Positions 8,973-17,910 of a stretch of DNA of 64,000 bases are shown here, in pieces. Below the pieces are notes generated by a model. The model ran no database searches. It was not told where the DNA came from and worked only from the letters and a program-made list of their open reading frames with translations. Position 1 is the first letter of the stretch. Every line of letters begins with the position of its first letter. The translations under genes and the position numbers were made by a program. This DNA is from JACKBC01 sp041391125. Its GTDB lineage: Bacteria > Chloroflexota > Anaerolineae > Caldilineales > Caldilineaceae. The stretch is from NCBI GenBank assembly GCA_041391125.1, contig JAWKON010000019.1, forward strand, positions 62,001-126,000, written 5' to 3'.

Positions 8973-11273
8973 TCAACTCATCAAATCCACCCGTTCGCTG
9001 CCGGCATAGGTGCGGCCCAGCCACCAGTAAACCAGCCCGATGGCGACCAGCACAATGGCAATCAAAATGACCGAATAGGCGGCGGCCACGCTCATGCCGC
9101 CCTGCTCCACCTCGCTCAAAATCCAGACCGTTAGGATGGGCCACTCGGCGGTGGTCAGAAAAATAATGGCGGAAAGGCTGGTCATGTGGCGGGCAAAGGC
9201 GAAGATGAGCCCAGCAATAAAAGCGGGCAAAATCAGTGGCAACGTGACGTGGCGGAAGGTGTATTGGGCGTCGGCGCCCAGGTTGGTGCTGGCCTCTTCA
9301 ATGGCGGGGTCGATCTGTTGCAGCGCAGCCACGCCGGCGCGCACCGAAGCGGGCAAGCTGCGCACGGCGTAGGCGGCAATCACAATATAGGGCGTGCCGA
9401 TGAGCGCCAGCGGGCTGCCGTAGAAAATGAGCGCCGCACAGAGCGCCAATAGCGCCGTAGCGATGATCATGCGCAAGGCGGGTTGGATTTTGGTGGCGCT
9501 GGCGCCGAGCAGATAGACGCCGGTCATGAGGTAGAAAAAGCCCAGCGTGGCGGTGGTGGGTTGGGTAAAGACGGTGATAAAAATACTGATGCGCGTGACC
9601 AGCTTGGGCCAGGTGAGACCGGGCAACTGCCGTCCCCAGCGCGCCAGCGGGTCGGTCACTTGCGGGCTCAAGTTGTAGATCACCAGCCAGGCCGCCATGC
9701 AGAACAGCGCCAGCGTTAGCGCCCGTGAACGCGGTTTGATAGTTACAAATGTAAAAGTAGCCAGCAGCGCAAAGCCGGCGGCAATCAGATAGCGCCAGCC
9801 GTTTTCAGACAGACCGAGCAGATAAGGCGTCCAGTTGAGGGCGTAGCCGAGGACAAAACCGAGCAGCAGCAGACCCGCGCGGATCAGCCAGCTTGACGCT
9901 ATGGTGCTGACTAAGTAGAGGCCGACCAGCACAAAAAAGGTGCTGACCAGCACCATGGGCGCGTTGATAAAAGCGATGATGTAGCCGATACCCAGAATGG
10001 TCCCCGGCACCGCACCGCCCAAATTGGAAGTAAAGTCGAGCACCTGGCGGCCGGCAAAATATTTGCGCACCACCAAAAACGCAATCACCATGCCGATGAG
10101 ACCGGCAATGGGCGTAGCCACCGCCGAAAGAAAAGTGGTGGACAAAATGGCGTTGAGCCCGCGGCTGAGCGCAGTGGCGTAGTGGGTCAGGTCGGGCGTG
10201 TTGTCGATGCCCCACAGCCGGGTGAACGACCCGAAAACAATGGAGAGATAGAGCAGCAGAATCAACAGCAGCGTCAGCGCGGTCAGCGTAATAAAGCTCC
10301 AGCGGATCAGCGGCTCTTTGACAAAGCTTTGGCCGCCGGTGGGCTTGCCGGTGACGGCCACATAGGAGCGCTTGCTCACATAGTAGCGCTGTAGCAGAAA
10401 GACCGTCAGCGTGGGGATGAGCAAGATCAGCGAAAGCGCGGCGCCCTTTTGCTGGTCATAGAGCCCGTTGATGGCCAGAAAGATTTCCACTGACAGCACC
10501 GATGTATTGCCTGCCAGCAGCAGCGGATTGCCCAGATCGGCCAGCGACTCGACAAAAAGCAGCAGGAAGGAAGCCGCCAGCCCCGGAATCAGCAGCGGCA
10601 GAGTGACCGTGCGAAAGATGTGCCATTTGGACGCGCCCAGGCTGAGCGCAGCCTCTTCGATGGATGGGTCCAGCCGTTCCAGCATGGCGCGGATAATTAG
10701 ATAGGCCACCGGGAAAAAGGTGATAATCTGTACAAAGACCAGCCCATCCAGCCCGTAAATATCGTTGACGCCGGCCTCAAAACGGATGCCTAGGAGCTGC
10801 TTCGTGATCATGCCGCTGCGGCCAAAAAGCAGAATCGTAGCAATGGCAATGGCAAAGGGGGGTGACATGTTGGGCAGCAGGGTGACAAAATGAAAAAAGC
10901 GCGGCGCCGGCGCATTGCAGCGCACCAGCGTATAGGCAAAAATAAAGCCCAGCACCGTGCCGCCCGCGGCCGCGTACAGCCCCATCTGCATGGTGCTGCT
11001 GAGCACGCGCCAATTATATGTACGAAAATTGGGATCAATATAGCGCGCAAAATATTCGAGGCTAAAGGCGCCCGTTTCCTGGTCAAAAAAGCCATACCAG
11101 ATAACGCGCAGCAGGGGATAGGCGATAAAGAGGACGACAAAGAAGCCGACGGCAAAAAGCCCCATGCCCAACACGGGATCCTGACTTAGCAGCCGTAGCT
11201 CTTGCAGGCGGCGGCGCAACAGCATAGACCAAGATGGGCGGCTGGGTTGTGTGGTGGGTGAAAGTGAAGCCAT
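8973..11273 (-). CDS. ABC transporter permease, fused two-domain FbpB type
   Basis: 766 residues, about 12-14 membrane helices. Two binding-protein-dependent permease domains are fused in tandem. Each carries its cytoplasmic EAA loop: EEAALSLGASKWHIFRTVTL in the N-terminal half and EEASTNLGADAQYTFRHVTL in the C-terminal half. This arrangement is typical of ferric-iron (FbpB/SfuB/AfuB) and related 2-aminoethylphosphonate importers. The binding protein gene lies directly upstream on the same strand (11375-12469), separated by a palindrome. No ATPase gene is present next to the pair, so the ATP-binding subunit must be encoded elsewhere. Confidence 0.9.
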   Translation of the reverse strand: MASLSPTTQPSRPSWSMLLRRRLQELRLLSQDPVLGMGLFAVGFFVVLFIAYPLLRVIWYGFFDQETGAFSLEYFARYIDPNFRTYNWRVLSSTMQMGLYAAAGGTVLGFIFAYTLVRCNAPAPRFFHFVTLLPNMSPPFAIAIATILLFGRSGMITKQLLGIRFEAGVNDIYGLDGLVFVQIITFFPVAYLIIRAMLERLDPSIEEAALSLGASKWHIFRTVTLPLLIPGLAASFLLLFVESLADLGNPLLLAGNTSVLSVEIFLAINGLYDQQKGAALSLILLIPTLTVFLLQRYYVSKRSYVAVTGKPTGGQSFVKEPLIRWSFITLTALTLLLILLLYLSIVFGSFTRLWGIDNTPDLTHYATALSRGLNAILSTTFLSAVATPIAGLIGMVIAFLVVRKYFAGRQVLDFTSNLGGAVPGTILGIGYIIAFINAPMVLVSTFFVLVGLYLVSTIASSWLIRAGLLLLGFVLGYALNWTPYLLGLSENGWRYLIAAGFALLATFTFVTIKPRSRALTLALFCMAAWLVIYNLSPQVTDPLARWGRQLPGLTWPKLVTRISIFITVFTQPTTATLGFFYLMTGVYLLGASATKIQPALRMIIATALLALCAALIFYGSPLALIGTPYIVIAAYAVRSLPASVRAGVAALQQIDPAIEEASTNLGADAQYTFRHVTLPLILPAFIAGLIFAFARHMTSLSAIIFLTTAEWPILTVWILSEVEQGGMSVAAAYSVILIAIVLVAIGLVYWWLGRTYAGSERVDLMS

Positions 11274-11294
11274 CGTTGAGTGTCAGCTTATGGG

Positions 11295-11369
11295 AACCGC
11301 AGATTGCGCAGATGAACGCAGATTTTGTTTGTTGACAATTAATCTGTGAAATCTGCGCAATCCGCGGTT
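11295..11369. repeat. Palindromic word repeat (GCAGAT family)
   Basis: The arms at 11295-11313 (AACCGCAGATTGCGCAGAT) and 11351-11369 pair at 18 of 19 positions. Each arm is built of repeated GCAGAT words. It lies between the binding-protein and permease genes, where an attenuating or RNA-stabilising hairpin could set their expression ratio. Confidence 0.75.
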
Positions 11370-11374
11370 AACAA

Positions 11375-12469
11375 CTATTCTTTCAAATTGTCGGCGTTGG
11401 CGATTTCGATAGTGAAGCGGTCCACAAAATCTTTCTTGTTGGAGCCGCAATAGTCAAAATCGTAGTCAATGAGGTTGACTTCCAGCAATTCGGGGCGGGA
11501 TGCTTGCGCGCCGTTGACCGTGGGCGCCTGGAAGGCTTCGTACTTTGGTCCCAATTCCTGGGTGGCGGGCTCCAGCGCCCAGTCGAACCACTTTTGGGCG
11601 GCGTCCAGATTCTTGGCGCCTTTGACAATGCCCATGCCGCCAATTTCATAGCCGGTACCCTCGGCGGGGAAACTTAGCTCCAGCGGTGAACCTTTCTCAA
11701 TTTCGGCCACAATATCGTGCGAAAAGACGATGCCTACAGCAGCCTCGCCCTGCCCCACAAAGCGGGCCGGCGCAGAGCCGCTCTTGGTGAACTGGTTGAC
11801 CTGACCCGCATATTGGGTGAGGAAATCCCAGCCGGCATCCTCCCCTTTTATTTGGAGAATGGTGCAAAGCGCCGTATAGGAGGTACCAGAGCTGGACGGG
11901 TGGGCAACCATGATCTGGCCTTCGAATTCAGGCTTGAGCAGGTCGTCCCAACTGGTGGGAGCCGCCACGTCGGGATGTTCGGCCAGCCAATTTGTGTTGG
12001 TGGCAAAACCGAGGGAACCCACATAAACGCCGGCCCAGAAGTTATCGGGGTCGAGCATCAGCGCCGGGTTGGTAATGTTGGCGGCGTTGGGCGATTCGTA
12101 CTGCTCTAGCAGCTCTTCCTGTTTGGCGGCAATAAAGCTGTCGATGGGACCGCCCCACCAGATGTCAAACTGCGGGTTGTCTTTTTCATTGCGCAGACGG
12201 GTCAGCGATTCGCCGCTGGACATGCGCACAAAGTTGACGGTGATGTCGGGATAGACCTTTTCAAACTCAGCCTTCATGCCTTCGCACCACTGCACCTGCG
12301 GCGTGCAGAGCAGATTCAGTTCGGTGCTGGCGGCAGCCGCGCCGCCGTCGCTGCTTTCACCGCCGGTGGATGCCACCGGCGCAGCGGGCGGCGGTGGGCA
12401 GGCGGTCAATACCAGCGCCAGCACAATGAGCAGCAGCGTCATTGAAAATGAGCGTACGGTTTTATGCAT
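11375..12469 (-). CDS. ABC transporter substrate-binding lipoprotein, FbpA/AfuA-like family
   Basis: 364 residues from ATG 12469, with AAAGGAG about 6 bases upstream. The N-terminus is a lipoprotein signal (hydrophobic LLLIVLALVLTAC) followed by a Pro/Ala/Ser/Gly linker, so the mature protein is lipid-anchored. The body is a periplasmic-binding-protein family 1/6 fold as in iron-type receptors: FDIWWGGPIDSFI near the start, PTSWDDLL in the middle, GEAAVGIVFSHDI for the hinge-side ligand loop. The adjacent Tyr-Tyr pair that binds iron in classical FbpA is not evident at that loop, where SHD occurs instead. The ligand may be something other than ferric iron, for example a phosphonate or other small anion. 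Confidence 0.85.
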   Translation of the reverse strand: MHKTVRSFSMTLLLIVLALVLTACPPPPAAPVASTGGESSDGGAAAASTELNLLCTPQVQWCEGMKAEFEKVYPDITVNFVRMSSGESLTRLRNEKDNPQFDIWWGGPIDSFIAAKQEELLEQYESPNAANITNPALMLDPDNFWAGVYVGSLGFATNTNWLAEHPDVAAPTSWDDLLKPEFEGQIMVAHPSSSGTSYTALCTILQIKGEDAGWDFLTQYAGQVNQFTKSGSAPARFVGQGEAAVGIVFSHDIVAEIEKGSPLELSFPAEGTGYEIGGMGIVKGAKNLDAAQKWFDWALEPATQELGPKYEAFQAPTVNGAQASRPELLEVNLIDYDFDYCGSNKKDFVDRFTIEIANADNLKE

Positions 12470-13107
12470 GATATTCTCCTTTGAATTCAAATTTATAGAT
12501 TTTCAGTAGACCGCAAAGGCAAGAGATAGGGCTGTATTCACCAATCGGGACCGATGCCTGTATCGCCAATACCGTTGCGGTGTACTAATTTTGATAATGG
12601 GCTGTGAAGCGCCCGCAAGCGGAATATTGTCCAGGGCGAGAGGTAGCAGAAACTGTAGCGCAAGTTCTCCTCTGTGTCAAGTTGTTTGCTTCAAATTGCC
12701 CGCCTGAGCGTTTGCGTTATTACGCGATTTTGATTAAACTGAATGCCGTCGGAACCTGTTCGACTATTCCCCTTCTTTCGAAAATTGGTTTTCACAGACT
12801 CTATAACCACATCGTCCATACTGTGCTCTGAATCAAAACCGAAGTTTTCTTTCTCTGATATACTTGGCTCTGTCATAGATGAGAATCGACCGCTCGACTC
12901 AAATTAGGCGTAATGATTTTCATCTATGCCAACCGCGAGTATAAACCGCATCGAAACTCAGGTTTTGATCTCAACCGCAGTATACCAACCAGTGTTCGTT
13001 CCCAATTTAAGGATTCGTGCAAGAATTGGTTCTCTGTTTTGGCGTAAATGGAACAGGGCCAAGCTGGCGCAAATCACATATCAATAACAAGGAGAGAACC
13101 GTAGCCT
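12470..13107. other. Divergent intergenic region, no convincing gene
   Basis: 638 bases between the divergent binding-protein genes. It is more AT-rich than its surroundings and holds only short, unconvincing reading frames. It contains a stray copy of CAGTAGACCGCAA (12504-12516) and an inverted repeat at 12874-12928. Both flanking operons must have promoters here; I cannot point to a clear sigma-70 pair. Confidence 0.6.
12874..12928. repeat. Inverted repeat upstream of the peptide-binding gene
   Basis: CATAGATGAGAATC (12874-12887) pairs with GATTTTCATCTATG (12915-12928) at 13 of 14 positions, with a 27-base loop. It lies 180 bases before the start of the binding protein at 13108. It may be a regulator site or a hairpin; there is no further support. 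Confidence 0.45.
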
Positions 13108-14904
13108 ATGAATCGTTCCTTTGTACGCACAAATGTACACACAAAATGGAGCCTCGTGGCGCTATTGCTTGTGTTTTCGATGCTCTTGGCTGCCTGCCCG
13201 GCTCCGGCCGCTGTTGGTCCGGCTGGCGGCGATAACACAGCGTCGACGGAAAGCAGCGCTAGCAGTGCAGATGCCGCCGCCGCGCCAGCGGACTCGATGA
13301 CCACCATCTTTGGCGAAACGTTGCCCGAAGATGCCGTACCCTATGCTGAGCAAGTCTATCGCACGGCTTGCAGCACCACCGCCAACCAGACCACCTTTGA
13401 CTTCCAGGTCTCGGTCTACAGCCGCTACTGCCTGGGCGATGTCTTCAACGATCCGCTGATTGAGCTGGACAAAGACTTCAACGTGGTGCCTGGCGCCGCC
13501 GAAAGCTGGGAAGTGGCCGATGATGGTGTGACTTGGAGCTTCCACCTGCGCCCGGATCAGGTCTGGTCTGACGGGACGCCGTTAACGGCCAACGACTGGG
13601 TGGCCACCTACCAATATTTGGCCGATCCGGAACACGCCTGGGACTTTGCTTGGTTCTATAATGGCGTGATCCAGAACTGGGAAGAGGTGATTGCCGGTGA
13701 GCTGCCCAAAGAAGAGCTGGGCGTGTCTGCTCCTGATGATCTGACTTTCAGTGTGACGCGAGGCCCGTTCCCGCCGCTGCCCGGCATGATGAAGTTTGGT
13801 TGGACGCTACAGAAGAAGGCTTTGGAAGAGCATGGCCCGTACTACAACAGCGACCCGGCCACCCATGTTTCTTCCGGCCCCTATATGCTGGGAAACCTTT
13901 GAACCCGGTAAACTCATTACCGTGGTAGCCAATCCTAATTACAAAGGCTACCGCCCGGCGCATCCAGCGCATCGATATCTACGCATGGACTGACACCAGA
14001 TTCTCCGCCTTCCAAAAGGGTGAGATCGACGCCGTCGGTTATGAATCACTCAGCCCCGCCGACTTGGAACTGGTGCTGAGCGATCCGGTTCTGAAGGACA
14101 ACTATCTGCGCCACTTTGGCGACTTCCGCACCGACTATCTGCTCTTCGACACCTTCAACCCGCCCTTCGACAATCTGGATGTGCGCAAGGCCTTTGCCCA
14201 CGCCGTGGACCGCGAAGCCATTGTGACCAATGTCTATGGCGATGTCAAGGCCATGCCCGCCTACGCCATGCTGATGCCGGGCTTCCCTTCTTCTTCCACC
14301 AAGGGTGAATTGAACGAATATCAGGTCTACGATTGCGATATGGCCAAAGAGCACCTGGCTGCGGCCGGCTTCCCGGATGGCGCCGGCTTCCCCAAGTTGG
14401 AACTGTGGCTGCGTGATGAAGCGCCGGCGTTGCAGGCTGTCTTCCAAGCCGTGGCCGCATCCATTTCCCAATGTCTCAACGTAGAACTTGAAGTGTCCAA
14501 TAAAGACCGCAAAGTCTACACGGACGCCATGGATCGCAAGCCCACCGGTCTGCAATTTGGCGCCGTTTCCTACGGCATGGACTATCTGGACCCGACCAAC
14601 ATGTTGGGCATCTGGGTCTTTGGCGGTCGCCACTCATGGAAGAACGACGAGTTCGATGCGCTGATCAACGAAGCCACCCCGCTGGTGGGCGATCCCGCCA
14701 AGCGCGACTCCCTCTTCCGTGAGGCCGAGCGCATCCTGGTCGATGACGTGGGCGGCATCTTCATTGACCACCGCTGGCAGGAGCCTGCTCTTCCAGCCGT
14801 GGGTTCAAGGCGACTGCATCCGCGAGGCCGACTCCATCAGCATTATGGGCGAACACTGGGGCAATGACTCCTGTGTGAGCAACAAATATATTGCCAAGCA
14901 TTAA
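13108..14904 (+). pseudogene. Peptide/nickel-type ABC substrate-binding lipoprotein (family 5), three frameshifts
   Basis: Starts at ATG 13108 after AAGGAGAG. The N-terminus is a lipoprotein signal (LLLVFSMLLAAC) plus a Ser/Ala/Asp linker. The body reads as SBP_bac_5 (DppA/OppA family): DGVTWSFHLRPDQVWSDGTP, ANDWVATYQYLADP, then FSAFQKGEIDAVGYE and VRKAFAHAVDRE. The protein crosses three single-base shifts, each fitting one extra base: near 13893 (LGNL-stop, where ETFEPGKLITVV should follow), near 13957 (before RIQRIDIYAW) and near 14790 (before LFQPWVQGDC). The family C-terminus then runs to TAA at 14902-14904. Without these shifts it would be an intact receptor of about 598 residues. True inactivation and assembly error cannot be separated here. 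Confidence 0.85.
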
Positions 14905-14929
14905 GTGATTCCGCCTCTCCTCCCCCTGG

Positions 14930-14961
14930 CCCCCTCCTCTCCACAAGTGGAGAGGAGGGGG
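14930..14961. repeat. Palindrome with CCTCTCCACAAGTGGAGAGG core
   Basis: 15-bp perfect arms at 14930-14944 and 14947-14961 with a 2-base loop. The 20-base core is also found at 42863-42884, giving two copies in the window. It lies between the binding-protein and first permease genes. Confidence 0.8.
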
Positions 14962-14978
14962 AAATATAAGGAACATAA

Positions 14979-15950
14979 ATGGGTCGTTATATAGTCGGTC
15001 GTCTGGCTTCGCTGGTTTTTGTGGTGATTGCCGCTTCTGATCACCTTCACCATTATGCCTGATTGCCGGGCGGGCCATTTGATGAAGATAAGCAGCCGCT
15101 GCCGCCGCCGCCAAAGCCAACATTATGCGCAAATATGGGTTGGATAAACCCATGTGGCGGCAGTATTTCAGTTATATTACGCCGCGTTTCGCTTCGATTT
15201 TGGCATCTTATCCAGCGGCCCACCACCACTGTAACCAAGTTGCTGGCGGAGCGTTGGCCCACGACCATGCAGGTCGGCATATTGACGCTCATGTTTGCCT
15301 TTGGCGTGGGAACTACATTGGGCGTGTTGGCGGCCTATCACCAAAATTCTTGGCTGGATAACGGGCTCACCTTTTTGCCATGTTGGGCATTACGCTACCC
15401 AGCTTTGTGCTGGCCTTTGCCTGATTTTGTTTTTTCGGTGCGGCTAGATTGGCTGCCCATGCGCGGCTGGGGCGATTCGGGCTGCTTGATCAACATTCCT
15501 GGCCAGCGTGAGGGATTTGTATGCGCCGATTGGGTGATGCCGGTCTTCGCTTATGCGTTGGGGCCAATGGCCATCATCGCGCGTTTTACCCGCGCCAGTG
15601 TGGTGGATGCCATTCGCTCAGACTTTGTACGTACGGCCCACGCCAAAGGTTTAGGTACGCGAGTCGTGGTGACCCGCCATGTTCTAAAAAATGCCCTTAT
15701 TCCCATTATTACGGTGGCCGGTCCCATGATTCCCGACCTGCTCACCGGCAGCATCTTTATTGAATCGACCTTTGCCATCAACGGCATTGGCAAATTTTTT
15801 GTAACCAGCGCCTTTAACCGTGATTATCCCATGATTATGGCCATTGCATTTCTGATCTCCGGCATTTGGGGATTGATCTATTTGCTGACCGACCTTGTCT
15901 ATACCTGGGTGGATCCACGCGTGCGGCTCGGTGCGGAAGGACGGAGCTAG
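14979..15950 (+). pseudogene. Peptide-type ABC permease DppB-like, multiple frameshifts
   Basis: ATG 14979 follows AAGGA and encodes MGRYIVGRLASLVFVVIA, a normal DppB N-terminus. Several single-base shifts then break the frame between about 15030 and 15430. Fragments in other frames read PGGPFDEDKQPLPP, NIMRKYGLDKPMWRQYFSYI and, later, AMLGITLPSFVLAFA. From about 15430 one frame runs to TAG 15948-15950 and holds the permease EAA loop (ARFTRASVVDAIRSDFVRTA, then AKGLG) and the last helices. The intact family is about 320-340 residues. The stop overlaps the start of dppC (TAGTG). The number of shifts, at least four, is higher than in any other gene here. Confidence 0.8.
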
Positions 15951-16873
15951 TGGCCAAGGCAAAAGAAGGCGCGCTTCAGCTTGCGCCAACCCGAACTGGA
16001 CGCAAAGATAGTGCCGTGCGCAAGCACCGCACGCTCTGGCAAGATGCCGCGCGGCGCTTTTTGCGCAATCGGTTGGCCGTATTGGGGCTGGCCATTGTAC
16101 TCTTTTTCTTGTTTCTGGCCATTTTTGCCGACGTATTGGCGCCCTATCCTTATGATGAAGCCAACTTCCTCAAAGTGCGCCTTTTCCCCATGGAAGATCC
16201 GGCCCACATTTTGGGAACCGATGATGTCGGGCGCGACTACCTCAGCCGCCTGATCTACGGCGCCCGCACCTCTATGACAGTTGGCATTGTCATCCAGATG
16301 ATTGCGCTTTCCATTGGCATCCCTCTGGGCGGAATTGCCGGCTATCTGGGCGGCATTTACGACTTTATTGTCACGCGTCTGGTCGAGGTAATGACAGCGT
16401 TCCCCGGCTTGCTCTTTGCCATTCTGATTGTATCCACTTTTGGCGGCGGCTTCTGGATGGTGATTCTGGCCTTGAGCATTACAAGCTGGGTGGGCATGTC
16501 GCGCCTGGTGCGCGGACAAGTGCTCTCCATTCGCGAAAAAGAATATATTGAAGCGGCCCGTTCGCTGGGCGCCCGCAAACGGGACATCATTCTTAAGCAT
16601 ATTATCCCCAATATCCTATCGCCAATTTTAATCGCCGTCAGCTTTGGCATCCCCGGCGCCATGTTTGGCGAAGCCGGGCTCAGCTTTTTGGGCATCGGCA
16701 TTAACGACCCCATTGCCAGTTGGGGCAAAATGGTGGGCATCAGCAACGCCTATGTCAAGGTCTATTGGCACCTGGCGCTCTTTCCAACCCTGGCCATTGC
16801 GCTGTCCATGTTGGGTTTCTCCTTTGTGGGTGATGGACTGCGCGATGCGCTAGACCCCAAATTGATTGAATAA
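15950..16873 (+). CDS. dppC: Peptide/nickel-type ABC transporter permease, DppC-like
   Basis: 307 residues from GTG 15950, which shares one base with the preceding stop and follows GGACGGAG. It has six hydrophobic segments. The N-terminal signature region of the family (RRFLRNRLAVLGLAIVLFF) is present, as are HILGTDDVGRDYLSRLIYGA and the EAA loop EAARSLGARKRDIILKHIIP. It would pair with the DppB-like gene upstream. Both genes that normally encode the ATPases (dppD, dppF) are absent from this locus. This is the only intact gene of the importer. Confidence 0.9.
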   Translation: MAKAKEGALQLAPTRTGRKDSAVRKHRTLWQDAARRFLRNRLAVLGLAIVLFFLFLAIFADVLAPYPYDEANFLKVRLFPMEDPAHILGTDDVGRDYLSRLIYGARTSMTVGIVIQMIALSIGIPLGGIAGYLGGIYDFIVTRLVEVMTAFPGLLFAILIVSTFGGGFWMVILALSITSWVGMSRLVRGQVLSIREKEYIEAARSLGARKRDIILKHIIPNILSPILIAVSFGIPGAMFGEAGLSFLGIGINDPIASWGKMVGISNAYVKVYWHLALFPTLAIALSMLGFSFVGDGLRDALDPKLIE

Positions 16874-16959
16874 CTGGAGGCAAATCGTCAGATTCTGAGC
16901 CGCCTTTGCAAAAAATGTGAACTCAAAGTCGGATGGTTCAAAAGGAGGATGGTTACTTC

Positions 16960-17424
16960 ATGCGCAAAAGAGTCTTACAGGTTGTTCTTATTTCATCTGC
17001 ACTTATTCTGTTGGCCGCCTGCGGTCGCAGCAGTTCCAACTCCAATTCGGATACGGGCGCGACCGCCGCACCAACGGTGGCGCCGACTATGCCCGCGGCT
17101 AATTTTGCCGCGGTCTCCCAATCTGCGGGCGTAATTACTGAAACACTGGTTGTGTCGGATACCGAGAACAACACCAGCACCAGTGATTTGGAACGCGGCG
17201 CGGCGGCCTATACAAAGAACAAATGTGGTGATTGTCATGGCGCCAATGGCGAAGGTGTGGCGGACAAAGGCAACGTTATTGCCAGCACCACGCTCCCCTT
17301 TGAAGATTTCGAAACCGTTTTGCGTACGGGCGGCGGTCTGGGCAATGAACACATTTTTGGACGTTCTGCCATAAGTCCGGGCGGCATGACGGCGCTCTAT
17401 GATTATGTGAAATCACTGAAATAG
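16960..17424 (+). CDS. Lipoprotein c-type cytochrome, single heme
   Basis: 154 residues. I chose ATG 16960 because AAAGGAGG lies upstream (a long 12-base spacing); the earlier ATG at 16933 has no Shine-Dalgarno. A lipoprotein signal ends LILLAAC, followed by a Ser/Thr/Ala-rich tether, then a compact cytochrome c domain. Heme motif CGDCH lies at about residue 90, followed by GANGEG. The likely distal Met is in ISPGGMTALYDYV near the C-terminus. It would be an extracytoplasmic, membrane-anchored electron carrier. The partner is unknown; no oxidase or dehydrogenase is adjacent. Confidence 0.9.
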   Translation: MRKRVLQVVLISSALILLAACGRSSSNSNSDTGATAAPTVAPTMPAANFAAVSQSAGVITETLVVSDTENNTSTSDLERGAAAYTKNKCGDCHGANGEGVADKGNVIASTTLPFEDFETVLRTGGGLGNEHIFGRSAISPGGMTALYDYVKSLK

Positions 17425-17437
17425 GGTCAAATCGTGT

Positions 17438-17519
17438 AACTATTCAGCCGTTCCCTGAGCCTGTCGAAGGGAATGGCGGCCTTCGACAAGCTCAGGCCTC
17501 GAGTGGCTGAATAGTTGCC
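17438..17519. repeat. 80-bp nested palindromic repeat element, copy 1
   Basis: Outer arms AACTATTCAGCC (17438-17449) and GGCTGAATAGTT (17505-17516) are perfect. Inner arms CCTGAGCCTGTCGAAGG and CCTTCGACAAGCTCAGG are nested inside. The element at 22788-22870 is the same sequence in opposite orientation with scattered differences. It lies directly after the cytochrome gene. Confidence 0.85.
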
Positions 17520-17586
17520 AAATCGTTTTTATACTCCAATTCTGTCGCAATTCTTGCGATAAATGGACCCATGTGTTTGATTAAAG

Positions 17587-17624
17587 GCGGGACGCTGCTA
17601 AACCGGCGTCTCGCTTTTTATTTT
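17587..17624 (+). terminator. Intrinsic terminator
   Basis: Stem GCGGGACGC (17587-17595) and GCGTCTCGC (17606-17614) with one G-T pair and a 10-base loop, followed by TTTTTATTTT. It would end the transporter/cytochrome transcript. Confidence 0.8.
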
Positions 17625-17697
17625 GGTCTGGTCTAGGTTAATATTACTGTATTGGGCCATGCAGATGCAGGTTGATTTATGGTAAAGGTGAAATGAT

Positions 17698-17736
17698 TTG
17701 ACAGGAAAATGTCAACAGATTGTAAGATAATATAAT
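17698..17736 (+). promoter_or_regulatory. Candidate promoter/operator before the PP2C gene
   Basis: TTGACA at 17698-17703 forms a palindrome with TGTCAA at 17710-17715. AT-rich -10-like words follow (TAAGAT 17723-17728, TATAAT 17731-17736). Spacing to TATAAT (27) is too long; to TAAGAT it is 19. This is a promoter-like region rather than a defined promoter. Confidence 0.3.
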
Positions 17737-17860
17737 GGTATTATTTGATACAGTGTCTTGTGGATTATGCTCTAAAATCTCATGAAAATGGTCATTACCT
17801 TTTGGTCGGAACAGAGTCTCTATAATTACGTTATTGATTAATTAAAAGCGCAAAATAAAC

Positions 17861-17881
17861 AATGCCTACTGCATAGGCATT
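17861..17881. promoter_or_regulatory. Short hairpin/operator 30 bases before the PP2C gene
   Basis: AATGCCTA (17861-17868) and TAGGCATT (17874-17881) are perfect inverted repeats with a 5-base loop. The position, directly upstream of ATG 17911, fits an operator or a 5' leader hairpin. Confidence 0.4.
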
Positions 17882-17910
17882 GCCTACATATACTCAGCGG
17901 AACCGTTTGA

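Larger units (their letters stand above)
17425..17910. other. Intergenic region with palindrome, terminator and regulatory palindromes
   Basis: 486 bases with no gene. In order it holds the 80-bp palindromic element (17438-17519), an intrinsic terminator (17587-17624), an AT-rich promoter-like segment with a TTGACA/TGTCAA palindrome (17698-17736), and a small hairpin (17861-17881) just before the phosphatase gene. Confidence 0.7.

Noticed and set aside
12604..12831. Possible small gene in the divergent spacer
   Set aside because: No ribosome-binding site, no recognisable family, codon use unlike the neighbours and AT-rich noncoding context.
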